A stretch of DNA of 64,000 nucleotides from Agrocybe praecox. Lineage: Eukaryota > Basidiomycota > Agaricomycetes > Agaricales > Agrocybaceae. Each line of letters begins with the position of its first letter. Position 1 is the stretch's first letter. The stretch spans positions 682,001-746,000 of the forward strand of contig OZ024844.1 of the NCBI GenBank assembly GCA_964017145.1. The letters are read 5' to 3'. The position numbers were made by a program, and so were the translations under genes. Below the pieces are notes generated by a model. The model did no database searches. It was not told the DNA's origin and saw nothing but the letters and a program-made list of their open reading frames with translations. Below are positions 49,806 to 63,449 of this stretch, piece after piece.

Positions 49806-52800
49806 AAATTTGATTCTTTCGTCTGTCCCCAGCTGTGGCTAAGACTAGCACTACACCGACGCCGACGTAGTCCGAAGTCTATGAAAGCATATGACTCTAT
49901 GTCACTGAGCTAGTCAACTAAATTTGCGGGTAGTTTGAGATTTGCACTGGCGCTAAGTAGCCCAGCTATTTCAAACTTTATTAGGAGCAACCGCCACTAA
50001 ACCGAGTCTATACTTGAGTCTGATCTGCCTTTGTGCATTCATGGAACACGCATGAGCTCAATACATATGTATTATGTACCAAGATCGATGATACACTTTC
50101 CTCCCTTCATGATTATCTGATCAAGTTTACATCGCACCACGTTCGATGCGAGTTGAGCGTATAAGCGCTGTAGTCGGAGAAACCAAAATCGAAAGCAGAA
50201 GTAGGGGTCTGAGGACAAGTGAAAGCCACTCTACCTGTGGCTATGCATGCATTCATCGGCACGGTGCGATTATCCGACGTAAATCCTATGTAAATAGGCT
50301 AGTCTCTCTCTTTATCATACATCAGTGTCATCAATACTTCAGACGTATGAGCCATTGACTCGCTCTTTCCTTCTCCAGTCTTTTGCCTCGACGTCGGAGT
50401 ATTTAATGCGACTGTCACGGGTTCATTACTATTCACTTTTAGACACCAATATTGAATGATAAGACATACCATCCAAGAGACTTAAACTACTCAAAGGAGT
50501 ATAGTAAATCCCTTCGGTACGCTCATCGTGTGTGCATACCCCTACTCGAAGAGATGCCGCACACCACTAGGTATGTGCCATACTCCCACCGCCGTCAGAC
50601 ATTACTATGATTAGCATTCATATAAGTGGCTATTTTCAGAGATGACTAGTATTAAAGTTTATTGAACCGTAGTCCGATCCCCTAATAATAGATTTTCATG
50701 AAGCCAAACTTGTTATCCTATGTCAGCAACGGTTTACCAACACAAAAAATCCATAGCTCGGTATTGAAACTTTGCGATGGTGAGTCAACTGTCATTTGTT
50801 AGTCAGATAGAAAAAAACTCGTCCTCGTGAAAAAGGCGCTCGGCGAAACGTAATTTGCGAAGAGCCATGAATTCAAGGAAATGGAAGACTCATAGAAATT
50901 TGGTCGACACATTACCCACTCTTATCGGGGCGTACCTGTACTCTAAAAAAAACCAAAATTTTAATAGATCTGCTTAGTTTATTGCTTACGAGCTATGTAG
51001 TGTAGCCGTCGAGTTGTCGAAAAGGCGCCGAGCTCTCTCTATGGAGTCGAACCACCTCGTAACAGTTTTCTTTTTCTTGATAAACCACAAATAAAAGCCG
51101 TCCTGTGCACTTACAGCTAGTTCAAAGAATGAGCATTTAAAATCTTTTTTTGCTCGCGGAATTGTGGGGAAATTAAACTTTGAACCGAAAGCTACCGAAA
51201 GCCGCTGTTCATATACAAAGACTCAATCACGCAAGTTTAAGTTCGGCCACTACTAGCTAGCGCGACTATAGTAAACCGTATGTACACTTATAATAGTATG
51301 TAGTGTTGACGGCGAGCGCCACAGTACGACAAACCTTATTATGGAAGGCTAGTAAGACGCACAGTCATTGATGTTACGCTTTTTTATTTCTCTGTTTTCT
51401 ATGACATAAATCCTCCAGTAGGATTCCATAAAAACTATTCACTCAAAAACAAACCTTCTGGACAGGCACTCTAGTCAATTGAACACTCTGGAGTCATTTT
51501 GCAGGTTTTACCCCTAACTACTAATTTCGAACTATGCAAATCGCTTTGATCGCCGAGTGGTCCCGAGAAGTGAATGTATGTGGGCCATATGTATGAGTAG
51601 ACTACATGATCTAATCGAGATCCCGATTTGCTTTCATTTTTTGACGGTCAATCCTCTGTTAAAAGCTTGTCAAGCAATTGATGTGTGCTTTATTGATGAA
51701 CGAAGATTGGGGGTGAAGGAGGCAAGTATATTTACGAAAGTTCAAAATTTCAGACGAGGCAATGGGTATTTCTTTCCTTCATCATATTCATCGCGGAGCC
51801 CAGGGATTTAAGATGATGCTACACATGCAAGCGGCAGGGAACTCAGTTAAATAGCCCCAGTTGAACGAGCTCGGCTAAGATTTCCATACCCGATCCTTGG
51901 GAGAAGTTTCTGGCATGGACAAGCGATCGGAGGAAAGGGCTGGAAAGGGTGAGAAAATTCTGACATGGCTTTCATTTCGCATCCCAAAAATTTAGAACAG
52001 GACATACCAAGAAAATGAGTAGCGGGTGGCTGAGGGTGGCCGGGTATATCTGGCTAATTTGAGTTGGTCTTTATTCTATACAAATCCAAATGCGAACGAA
52101 ATACAAGTTAAATCGCAGACGTACTCCACGGGAATGCATAGCTCACGCCCGAAGCAAGAAAACAGCACATACATATATTGGAGCAATATATATCACAATT
52201 CACTGAAGAACCTTTCCTCTCATTCAAAAGCGTTGATCAATTGATCAAAATGTATCCCAGCAATGCCACATTCACTGCCTGAAATTGATGCTACTCTTTG
52301 GATTCTACGAGATTCTACGGTAACATCGGAATTTAGAACATTGGAATCTGACTGCCTAGCATAAATCCCGTGTGGACATGAGCCTCTATTTTGCGTCAAG
52401 TTGTATGTACCATGAGCCTTCTGCAATTATACATGGATTGAATAACCAGGCCGGTTAGATAACTAAAAAAGCTTTATAGCTATGATTGTCCCGGCGGCAA
52501 GTAATTAGTTTGCCATGACGTTTATTCAATACAAAGGTGGACCCTGAATAGGACCTGACAGACTATGTCGGGCAAGTGTCATTCAGGGATGTGGCAGTCG
52601 CGCGCATATGGCCACAGGCGGAAATGAGTACATAGCGTGAACAATGCTCTTTTTTTATAAATTTACATCGCGGCAGAAGCTGAAGCTTGAAGGAGAACAT
52701 ACCGGGTTTCAATACATACCCGAATTTTGTACGCAGCAGTACCATGACACAAAAAAGAAGGCCATTCCACATGAGTTTCTTGTGTTTGAAACCCGGAACA

Positions 52801-53167
52801 CCACGATAAAGTACCTCTAGGCCAAAAAAAACATAGTTTATTACGAGATTTTACTAGTACTATTACAACCGAAGGGACCGTTCTTCCTCTATGATACAGC
52901 TTTACAATTGAGATATTGGGATACACATGGATATAAAAAGACAAACAATAGTAAACCGAGTCCAAGATATCCAGATAAAAAGATATAAGTGGGTTTGTAG
53001 AGTAAAAGTCATCATCCCTGTAGTCTAACCAGATGCGATGAAGAAAGAGAATTCAGGGAGTGCATTGATGATAATAATATATCGAAGTTCGAGCGGATGG
53101 GGCCACTATAGGGTCGTGAGAAACAAGGATGAGATTTGTGGGAGAATTTATAGAGTGAAGGTTGCAA

Positions 53168-55500
53168 TCACTTGTTGCAATCGGATTTGCAACCCATACC
53201 CGGCGAGGTGCAGAAGGAGGTAATAACCCCATGATTTTGTTCAAATACGTTGGTGACCGGAATTGTCTTCGTGAGCCCAGGATAAAACGATGCTTGTGAT
53301 GTTTCCAGGCCTGTCAATAGATTGTCTATACAGAAGTAAAGAAGGTAGATTAATCTCCGGATGGCTGAGAAGCGTGGTTAAGACGATAACATACCCGCTA
53401 TTGGCATAGTTTTACTGAGATTTTGGAGCGCAGTGAGAAGCAGGTCGATACAATGTCGAAGGAATGCAATGGTGTACGAAGCAGTCGACGCTGATTCGCC
53501 ATTGAGCGCGACCCTCTCGTTAGCATTGTCGATCATTCGACGAAATATTACCACCATGGAAGACCAGCAGATCTACAAATGGGTTATGTGTCAATATAAC
53601 AATCATACAACATGCGGAGGAATTGAGATACTTACAGACAATACTGGATCTAAAAATTGGTAGTCATCTTCGTTCAGGTCGTTGATGAGCTCCACCAACT
53701 TCTTCGCAGCCCAAGACACTTTTAAATTCATGACATTGTCAAGATGAAGGAGAATTGTCGAAGCCCAAATGAGAGAATGAACTGCGTATAAATCGGTATC
53801 GATACACTGCGAATTTGACGAAGAAAGAGGATCTCGCAACGCAAAAGGATGAACAATGTTGGTAAGGCGCTCTAATGCGATTTCTGTGACACGGTGGTAG
53901 ATCCAAGTTGCCTCGTCCCTGGACATCATTGACGTATCTAGGTAAACCCATGGTCAATCCTCGCCATCAAGGAGCATCACGTTAAAACATACTGTTCGCG
54001 CGCAGCGAGCGATCAAAGACAGCAGAGACCACCACCTTGAAGGCCGTCACTGATAACATTGATGCCCGAAAGCTTTCGCCTTCGAATAACTCGTGCAATG
54101 GGCTGTTTCCAATAACGGCCTCCTAAAAGTGGAATTAGATTAATGCTTTCCCGCATTATAAGAGATGAAGCTCTACGTACAAGTTCTGTCCCATCCTGCA
54201 CCGGAAGAGGAGTCGTAATATACCGGTTAGGTGTTTCAAAGTCTGGCAGTGCTTCGCAGCCGTCATTACTTGATGACCAAAATTTCTCCACCATCACAAC
54301 CTGCCAGAAGATAGCGGCTTTCTCCTGCCAGTTATATGACGCAGAATCGAATGGGAATCGTAACTCAAAAGGAAAGTCGGAATGCGTAATCTGGTGCAAT
54401 CCAAAGTCCGTAGATATTCGTTTTGCACTTTTTAACTGGAGTTTCCCCTCCATGGCCCGGTGGTTGAAGAAGAAGTACTGAGCTAGAAGGCATAAAGCCT
54501 GCACCAAATCCATCAACTGCTCTTGGTTATGTAGTGCCCGAGCTACTTCATGTTGTGTTTGTTCGAGTAGCCGACTTTCTAGCACAGTTATCCGTGCAAA
54601 GAAGCACCCCATTAGATATATTGCACTCATCAGAGCAGAGTTCGGCGGCGTATTTTGATGAATAGTGGCGGAGGAAGAACGATCGAACCGGCTCGTATCC
54701 GAATAGAAACAACATTGCTTTCGATGGTCAATGAACGATTGGATGCTGGGTGATTTCAATGAGAATTATTTCTCATAAAGAAGGGAGTGACTCTCACAGT
54801 AAGTTGTGCATCTCAATGCTCAAGGTTACGCACGGCTCGTTTGCTAGACGGTCCGAAGGAACATCGTGTACAGGCGTCCCGGATGAATCTGTATACGCAT
54901 GAGGGATCATAGCTGACTGGCTGTCGTATTGAGGCATCATCAACGACGTCGGTAACGTTAGTTGGGATGTTGAAGCAACCGCGTTCGAGTTATCGTAAGA
55001 TGAGAACCAGGATGGGGATTGTGAAAAGTCCGGGAATTGGGCTTCGGGACTATCGTTCACCCATAAAGCATTGCTAGTCGAAGCAATGGGTTGGCCTTCG
55101 TCATTTGATGACCCACTGGTTGAAGATAAGGTTGCGCCGGGCCCATGCTCCAGCTCGCGGACTTTGGCTTCCAGCGCGAAGAGCTTTTCACGTAGGGTTT
55201 GAGTACGACTCTTCCGTGCACTGTCATCGTAGTTGCATTCATGACCCCTCCTCATTGTACTGCATTGGTGGCATACTGGTCGTATTCCATCACATCTCTG
55301 TCGATCACAATCATATGAGATATTGTTTCCCCATTACTTGACATATTTCGACGTACTAGCTTACGCCGCCTGCATTCCCCACAAGACATCTCCAGTGAGA
55401 TATGAAATGCAAAAATCGACGACGAATACTCTACTCACCGGCAGGAAAGACAGGCAGAACCGCGTCGAAGGGTCCCAGAGGTGTCAGATTTACGAGGCAT
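53168..55500 (-). CDS. Zn2Cys6 fungal transcription factor with a 13-nt microexon in the zinc cluster
   Basis: 635 aa. Exons: 55500-55439, 55369-55357, 55297-54798, 54745-54181, 54122-53993, 53937-53636, 53572-53395 and 53325-53168 (1908 nt). The binuclear zinc cluster has cysteines at residues 17, 20, 27, 34, 37 and 46, fitting C-x2-C-x6-C-x6-C-x2-C-x8-C. The basic RRRKL between the second and third cysteines comes mainly from a 13-nt second exon. A linker and a coiled coil (TLREKLFALEAKVRELEH) follow, then a serine-rich region and the fungal-specific middle homology domain (ALMSAIYLMGCFF, ISTDFGLHQI, FWQVVMVEKFWS). The factor probably acts in the nucleus as a dimer. No adjacent cluster indicates its target. 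Skipping the 58-nt intron after 54181 leaves a frame that looks worse (GGRYWKQP), so the spliced form is preferred. Confidence 0.88.
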
Positions 55501-56395
55501 GATAATAGGATGTTGGGGGTAGGAATCAAAGGAATCGTCAAGGAAATCTTCGCTTCTAATAAACAGACATGGAGAAACAAGAAGGGTAAGCGCAAACGCC
55601 GACAAACGCGCAGCGGTAAATTTGGAATCCGTGCAATTTGCTTACGCTTCCACTGGTCAGAGTCAGGTCCCGTTTACATTCGGTGCGAACATATACGAGT
55701 GATTCCTCGGCCTGCCTTACATGAGGTTCTTATAAATAGAAGTGCAAGTAACATCAAGTAACATGACTAACCCGAAAATATTCAACGAATCCAAAGGGAA
55801 TCCCGCCATAAATAGTGCTAAATAGTTCAGTCACACAGGTTGACTGCGTAAACCGAATGAAGTGCTTCCCTGAAACAAAATCTGTCAATGAAACTACATC
55901 ATTCACGCTAGGTCCACATGCACATGTCATATTGTTCGAGGAGTATATCGAGATGGATCCCGAATCCAACAAATGCCAAAGGGAGATCGTCGTTGATGCC
56001 GCGCAACTTTTGGAATGAAACCGAAACGCGTTGCCACATGATTGGCGAGCAGTATACATAGGATGATCCAGATGTCGAAGATAGGAATTTCTGGAAAACA
56101 CTAGAAATGAGAGCAGAATTCTTCAGCGGCCTAGTAAGATTTGCTTACTGTGCCGCTTACTTCTCGAAGGCCCGTGATGTCTGAACACTAATGAACAAGA
56201 TGTAATTAGAAGCGTGATATTTATATCTGAGCTGTGTTCGCGAAGAAAATGCCTCATTTAACTGGACGAACAAAAAGGCCGGCCAATGATGTACGACAAT
56301 CATCATAACGCTTTCAAAGGTGCAAAAGAGCTCAAAGTTTCATGAGGTCAGCATGCAAGGTTCCAAATCCAATACATTGACTCTAAAATAACTCG
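55501..56395. other. Intergenic, upstream of the Zn2Cys6 gene
   Basis: About 900 nt. The short ORFs on both strands at 55754-56101 lack motifs. No repeat is recognised. Confidence 0.3.
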
Positions 56396-57459
<1,064 letters not shown>

Positions 57460-57791
57460 TTTTCTAAAACGAAAAGCGAGATAAAGAAAAGAGAAAGAGA
57501 ATAAAGCAGAGCAAGGTATATGAACGAACCCGACCAGCTGTAATTCCGTGTCAAAAAGTCCACTAATCCGTAATCGGAGTTTGCGCGGGACAGCCGACTC
57601 TCTTCCGCCTCAGGCCGAAATCTTCCGAGCGGCTATTAGGTCAGCGGAATGTCTTATGCCGGTCAGAGGTCTTTGCAAATCAAGTCCAAACAAAGCGCGT
57701 AGTCGGTACAGCGCGACGTGGAACCTCATCACAAATCTCACATACTTACCCTTAATTTCTGTAACTGGTCTTCAAGAAGTGTTGGGACCAA
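57460..57791. promoter_or_regulatory. Divergent promoter ADK1/WBP1
   Basis: 332 nt between opposed start codons. A purine-rich segment (GAAAAGAGAAAGAGAA, CT-rich on the ADK1 strand) lies just upstream of ADK1, as in many highly expressed fungal genes. No TATA box is evident. A shared regulatory role is inferred from geometry. Confidence 0.4.
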
Positions 57792-59428
57792 ATGTTCTCC
57801 CTTAGGGCGCTTCTTGTTCTGGCCGTTGGACTCGTCAATCTCGTTAATGCAAAGTCCAGCACTGGGAATTCTGTTCTTGTTGTGGTAGAACCAAAACGCC
57901 AAGACGACTTCTCGATATTCTTTGACGGATTGAGAGGTAAGATTCATGTGCATATGAAGCAAGCAAATATTCTAAACTATTTATCTAAGACCAGGGATAT
58001 AACCTCACATTTCGTTCGCCAAAGGCAGAGGAGCCTCCAATCATTGAGTATGACGAGGCAGCATTTGCGCATGTCGTCGTCTTGGCTTCCGAAACTAAAA
58101 GTGAGTTCAATCTTGGAGATTATCTGGAAGAAGTATTTACCTCTTTTGCTCTAGACTTTGCCAAAGATCTCACCCCACAGTCCTTCGTTGAACTTCTCAA
58201 CCTCAAAACCAATTTAATTCTCGCCCTTTCGACGAAACAGACGCCATTAACTTCTCTAGCCCCTGAATTCTCCCTCGTTCTACCACCTCCCGGCACACCT
58301 CTGATTTCTTACTTCCCGAAACGCGAAGGTCCAGCTTCCCTCATTCCTATCACGCCTACTAAGCAAGATGCAACCCATATCCTGAGCAAGAATCTCGCTC
58401 CAGTCTGGTTCTCTGGTGTTCCTCAAGCTCTTGGAAACAACCCTCTTTTGGTTCCCATTTTACACGCCCCTTCTGAGAGCTTTGCTGCTGAAGTTGACGG
58501 TGGCTCAGCGGATTCTTTAGTAGACTCTGCAGAGAAGGGTGGCGAGGGTCTTTGGGCTGGAAGTCAACTTAGTGTTGTCACTGGTTTCCAAACCCTCAAT
58601 GGTGCAAGGGTTACATGGGTCGGAGGAGTTGACTTGTTCAGTGACGAACTCGCCCAAAAAGAAGTTTCACCGTACGTTCTCTATTCACGATCATTGTTTT
58701 CAGACTAATAAATTTGCCACCACATAGAGGAGTCCAGCCCGGAAATGCTCAAGCCGCAAGAGATATTGCGGCATGGACATTCCAGGAATCTAATGTTCTG
58801 CGTATCGACAAGATTGAACACCACCGCGTAAATGAGACCGAATCTCCCGAAGTCTACACGAACAATGACCAGCTCGTAAGTCCAATTTGTGTCATCAAAC
58901 AATCATTACCTCACATCTGAATATTTTTTACTCAGGTATACAGCGCATATATCTCCAAGTTCAACCCAGCCAAAAACGCATGGGAGCCCTACTCTGGTAT
59001 TAAAGATCTTCAACTTTCATTCACCATGCTCGATCCCCACATTCGCACCGCGCTCCCCCCGGTGCCTGGTCAACCAGGTAAATATTCGACCACGTTCAGG
59101 GCCCCTGACCGACACGGAGTATTCAAATTTGTTATCGACCACAAACGTAAAGGGTTCGTCCTTTATTTTCTATTTTTGCGAAAGGAAATTTTCTGATTTT
59201 TTCGTCGCTTTCCTGTTCGACAGATGGACTTACCTCCAAAGCTCTACTACTGTTCCTGTCGTCCCACCAAGACACGACGGATACCCACGATTCTTGTCCG
59301 CAGCTTGGCCCTACTACACGGGTGCCATCAGTACGAGCGTCGCTTTCTTCTTATTCTCCGCCCTTTGGTTGGCAGGGGAAGTCAAAGAAGGCACGAAACG
59401 GTCTGGTAAAGTAGGCAAGACGGAATAA
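57792..59428 (+). CDS. WBP1: Oligosaccharyltransferase 48-kDa subunit
   Basis: 447 aa subunit of the ER oligosaccharyltransferase complex for N-glycosylation. Exons: 57792-57936, 57990-58100, 58155-58671, 58728-58875, 58936-59153 and 59224-59428 (1344 nt). A signal peptide (MFSLRALLVLAVGLVNLVNA) precedes the luminal domain. YNLTFRSPKAEEP, IIEYDEAAFAHVVVL, WVGGVDLFSDE, FTMLDPHIRTAL and HGVFKFVIDHKRKGWTYL are typical. Near the C-terminus one membrane helix (YYTGAISTSVAFFLFSALWL) precedes a short Lys-rich cytosolic tail (KEGTKRSGKVGKTE). It is divergent from ADK1. Confidence 0.95.
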
Positions 59429-61097
59429 TTTATTTGTTGTATACACGCACTTCTTAAAAACATGTATGTATGGAGAATGTTTGAAAAACTTTCTGATATA
59501 CCCCATAGTCGGTTCTTGACAACTGATCTGAGATTATGCGAAATTTTCCTTCTTCACGTCCGGAGTGATGATATCAATGAAATCAGAGTAAACATTTCCG
59601 ACTTGTATGGTGATTTAGCATGGTTCTTTGCTTCTCGAATGGAAACGGGATATAACGGGTGACATGTCGAAGACTGTTATTTTTGTGTACATATTCAACA
59701 GACCTCACAATCAGTATCCTCTGGAATGCAATACTAAAATACCATAGAATTTATTAGATCTAGAGCTGTTATACATATATGATACAATACAGTGGTTGAT
59801 TGTCGATTGGTTCGATTCCACCGTTGGGCATGGGGATCCCGGTCGTCAATGTAAAAATACACGAGCGCCAGCGCACTATTCCGCCAATCTCGAACTTGCC
59901 AATAAGATCTGTATGAAAGGAGATTTGGTGCGTCAAGGCACAACCTTAGTTGATTTTTTCTGGTATGTGATACTGGATTGTACTGGACCAACCATATACG
60001 TATGGGCATTGTCTTTGTACTTTCGTCGTGTTTCGACGCATAGTTCACAATTCCGAATATTATACTAAGGTGAGAAAATGACTCACGAGTGACCAGAGTT
60101 ACTATGCATCCAGAGTTAGTACGATACCAAGGTTGAACCAAGTTGTTTGTGAATTCTATTGAATTTGATGCAACGCTATAGATACAACGACCAACTTGAG
60201 GGCGCTGTTCTTGTCCTTAAACTTCTGGTGTAACGCCCCAGAATTCCAGGATTTGGGATACCCCACATCGTTAAGATTTCATTGGAGACTGATTGGGATT
60301 CTTGACTATTTTTTTTTGGATCGTAGTCCCACACGGGCGAATAACTGTCACTGTGGGAGGTCCAGTGGACGCGCTTCGAAGCTTTTGGTTTGACGTGTGA
60401 TTTTGTCGTAGCTTGACGCGTGGTGAAAACGTTATGGGCGCTAACTCAAAGTGAACGGTCAGAAAACTTCCGTTCCGTACAATTTCATATGTATCGGGTG
60501 CAGATCATGATCATAACACGTGGAAAGGGCGTCAAAGCAGAGTAGATTCTTATCAGCCACTATGTCAACGATATCATGTATTTCGAAGCTTTATGTCGGA
60601 AATTTCCGTGACCCGTTACGATGCGTTCCAACGCATCGTAACGCCCTAGAAATATACCAACCAGGGTCAACGACTGACCCTTAATATCATACAGTATCTG
60701 GACTCAGGGATTAGTTGTAATGACGGATATAACGGATGAAACTAGTTGCAACTGGGTTGCAACGTCAGCAACCTAGCCATAAATAGAATTGTACATCTTT
60801 GACTTGCCTCTGACCGAGTTAAAGGGGCATGCACGACTCCCCACAGAGTATTAGGTTAAGAACAACATTACATATGTATTATAGTATTTCCAACAATTAA
60901 TAAAAATGTTTTCTCCACGGTTTTCGTCAGCAAGGGACAAGAAAGGCTGTCAATGATGTCGTATCGAAGCCGGATGACTCTGTCATGATGTCATTCTTGC
61001 AGAGAGCATAGTTATTGACCGTGTCGAAGGTATCTCGAAGGCAAATAATATAAGGGATACAATATTACATGCGTAGATTACATACTATCGTAATTAG
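59429..61097. other. Intergenic region with a clustered palindrome segment
   Basis: No gene is supported. At 60600-60790 several short inverted and direct repeats cluster (see 60615-60642). A GGTTCGATTCC B-box-like string at 59809 has no matching tRNA stem. Confidence 0.4.
60615..60642. repeat. Perfect 13-bp inverted repeat with a 2-nt spacer
   Basis: The arms GTTACGATGCGTT and AACGCATCGTAAC are separated only by CC. Twenty nt further, GGGTCA-ACGAC-TGACCC (60664-60680) forms another inverted pair, and GTTGCAAC occurs twice in direct orientation near 60745. This could be the end of a short mobile element or a protein-binding site. Confidence 0.6.
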
Positions 61098-63179
61098 TCA
61101 CTTCCTAGCGGCACGTTGAGAACGTCGAGTCTTGGTTTGGACACGTTGCGGCGCTGTCTCGCTGGCAGGCTCGACGAACTCGGGGTGTATTAAATTCGGA
61201 TTTTCCGCAATGCGGGAGTTGGCAGGCAACGTTGTACCATGCGCAGCGCTGGTAGTATGCTGAATTGTACCATCAAATGTGGCCGGTGTCCGAGCATGCT
61301 CCTGCTCAGTTCGCAAATTTGGTGAACTTGCCTGCTGATCATCTCTTTGTGCTCGAGCGGTTACAATTGCATTATCATCCTGTAAAATAGAGTAAGTATG
61401 ATATGTATATAGATATAATCGGATGGCTACTTCGTCAAATGTGTTGGGGGCAATAAATGATATGTCGTGCTCGGCCCATCCATCATCCTCGTTGTTGTCC
61501 TCTTTTTCAAGACTCTCGCCATCTTCCTTGTCGCTCGCAATAATATCTTCGATATCGCTGCTTAAAGAGTCCTCGTTGGATGCGGCTGCCGTCTCCCTTG
61601 TGCCTTTTCCACCATGGTTTGCCGACTTGTACCAATTGAAGACGTTCGTGTTGTACATTTTCATCATTTCTTGATAATTCGGATTTTTGCGGTTAATCTC
61701 CCTCGTAATTAGCCGCTTGTAGTGCGCGAACCACTGCTCGTAAGGGATCTTTGAGATATGACCAATGGGCTCGAATTTTTCGTCAGGAGAATGAAGAAAT
61801 ATTGTCTATCAATACAGAAAAAGGAAGATTAGTACAGCACCAAACGAGGAAAAATCGAAGAACTATACGAAAATAGCAGCCATAGAAATGCATCCCGGTG
61901 TAACAGATGTTACACCCCACAGGTGGCCGTAGGTTGATGTTTTCGTAGAAACTTTTTTCTTTTCGTCGAGTGATGATGAGCCAAACAAAATAGACCGAAG
62001 CATCTAGTACCCCGAAATATGTCAGTAGGCAATAGTGTTAGACTGTCAATCACGTACAAGTGGTAAGGATGGGTGCTGAAATAGCTTCTTTCCATCGACA
62101 ACATAATTTGGAAATAAAAGAGGTGGAAATTTTGTATACTTTGGGGCGTTATTTCGGCCAGGTGATGTGACTTTGAGAAGCTTGTCAAATTCTACACGGT
62201 GGATTGATGCAACTGACGGGTCGTTATAAGCTCTCTGGTCTCTCCCAAAAATTCTTCCAGCTGTCGTATATCGGAGGCTGTGAAGAAGAGTGCGACGCAG
62301 GCCATCTAATTTTTCTGTGAACTGGAATACAAGGCGAGATTGGTAAGTATTTATAATCAAATTGTATGTTAAAGATACAAAAACTTACCACATCACGGAA
62401 TTGTGGTAAATTCTCCAGCATATCATGTAATGATTCGGGTAGATAATGGTAGAGCTCGTCGACTAAGCCCTGCATCGCATTTTCGGAGGTATCCCAACGA
62501 TTGTTGCTGTCGAAAGTAATAGTTCCGTCTGGATATGGTTGAAGAAAGGCAGCCTTTGGAACGTAGATCTCATTCATTACCATAAACCGGCGTGCATGAA
62601 TCACAACAAGGTCTCGGTGAGTACCAAGCATTGCCTCCTTGGCAGATCGGTTTGCAGTCGCGTTATCTGATGCTGACTTTCCTTTCGATTTCTGATCCCG
62701 TAATAGTGTTTTATATTTAGTTTCAAGCTCAGAATATTTCAAGTTCACCGCACGAATATCATTTTTAAGTCGAATGACTTCTTGCTGTGCCCGACTTAGT
62801 GCCATCTAATAAGAAAATGCTGTGAGTCGGAATCAAAGGTCTTTGAGTAGAAAATTTAGATTCATACATGAAGAGTATTCCAATCAGACTCGGAACGTGC
62901 TTGAGCACCAGCCGCACCACTTCGATGAGCGGCAGTAACGGGTCCACTAGCTGTACGTGTGGGCTGAGACCGAGCAGCCTGGCCAGTAGATGGTAAGTGG
63001 TTGGGTATAGCTCCACGAGTAGGATTTAATCGATGCTGGTTACTAGGCAATGTTATTGTAGATGGAAGATCTGATTCGGATGAACTATTAGTGCCCGGAG
63101 AAATACCGGCATTGATGTCAATATATTCATTATCGGAGGTGTTGGCATGAGACTGAGTAAGACGGAAGCGTGGAGGCAT
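61098..63179 (-). CDS. Hypothetical protein of an Agaricomycete-type expanded family
   Basis: 594 aa. Exons: 63179-62868, 62805-62389, 62321-62058, 62003-61869, 61805-61431 and 61379-61098 (1785 nt, all phase 0). A disordered Ser/Thr/Arg N-terminus is followed by a coiled coil (QQEVIRLKNDIRAVNLKYSE). The central domain runs through SLRYTTAGRIFGRDQRAYND, SILFGSSSLDEKKK, WGVTSVTPGCISMAAIF and FLHSPDEKFEPIGHISKI to YEQWFAHYKRLIT. From memory, this pattern is frequent in multicopy hypothetical proteins of mushrooms, often near transposons. An acidic linker and an Arg-rich tail (TKTRRSQRAARK) suggest a nuclear protein. The function is not known. That every exon is a multiple of three is unusual and worth noting. 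Confidence 0.7.
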
Positions 63180-63449
63180 TGGATGTTAAATCTGAGGTAT
63201 AGCTACTTTCGAAAAGTGAAGATTGCCACTACTACTGTTGCATAGATCATGCATCTTATATACAGAAATTAGTGATGATGAGATCGAGAATTTCGGGCTA
63301 CGTCATATACAGCATTTCTCATCGGAAGGATAATGGTCGGATTAATCTAGGATGGTGTTGCACAGTGACATCATAGATAAGATAAGAATAACTACATCAT
63401 TGATTATCCTGTTTCTTATTTTTCCGAATCCAAATAAAAACATAGATAT

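Larger units (their letters stand above)
46070..53167. other. 7 kb gene desert with repeat fragments
   Basis: No gene is supported over about 7.1 kb. Contents noted: an open minus-strand basic segment at 46791-46985, a run of 16 T at 47840-47855, a GACGCGT-rich segment at about 49025-49200, and a dispersed repeat copy at 49690-49805. Short ORFs elsewhere have no motifs. The density of stop codons and the AT-rich background suggest decayed mobile DNA. Confidence 0.4.

Noticed and set aside
51040..51065. GGTTCGACTCC (minus strand) as a tRNA B box
   Set aside because: No A box or acceptor stem lies at the required spacing.
54015..54120. Unspliced reading GGRYWKQPIARVIRRRKL in the Zn2Cys6 factor
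   Set aside because: Removing the 58-nt GTACGT..TTTTAG intron gives a longer frame (LHELFEGESFRASMLSVTAFK) that joins the next exon in phase; the unspliced frame needs a weaker GTGGTG donor.
59805..59830. GGTTCGATTCC as part of a tRNA gene
   Set aside because: The flanking bases do not pair as a T stem and no D arm is present.
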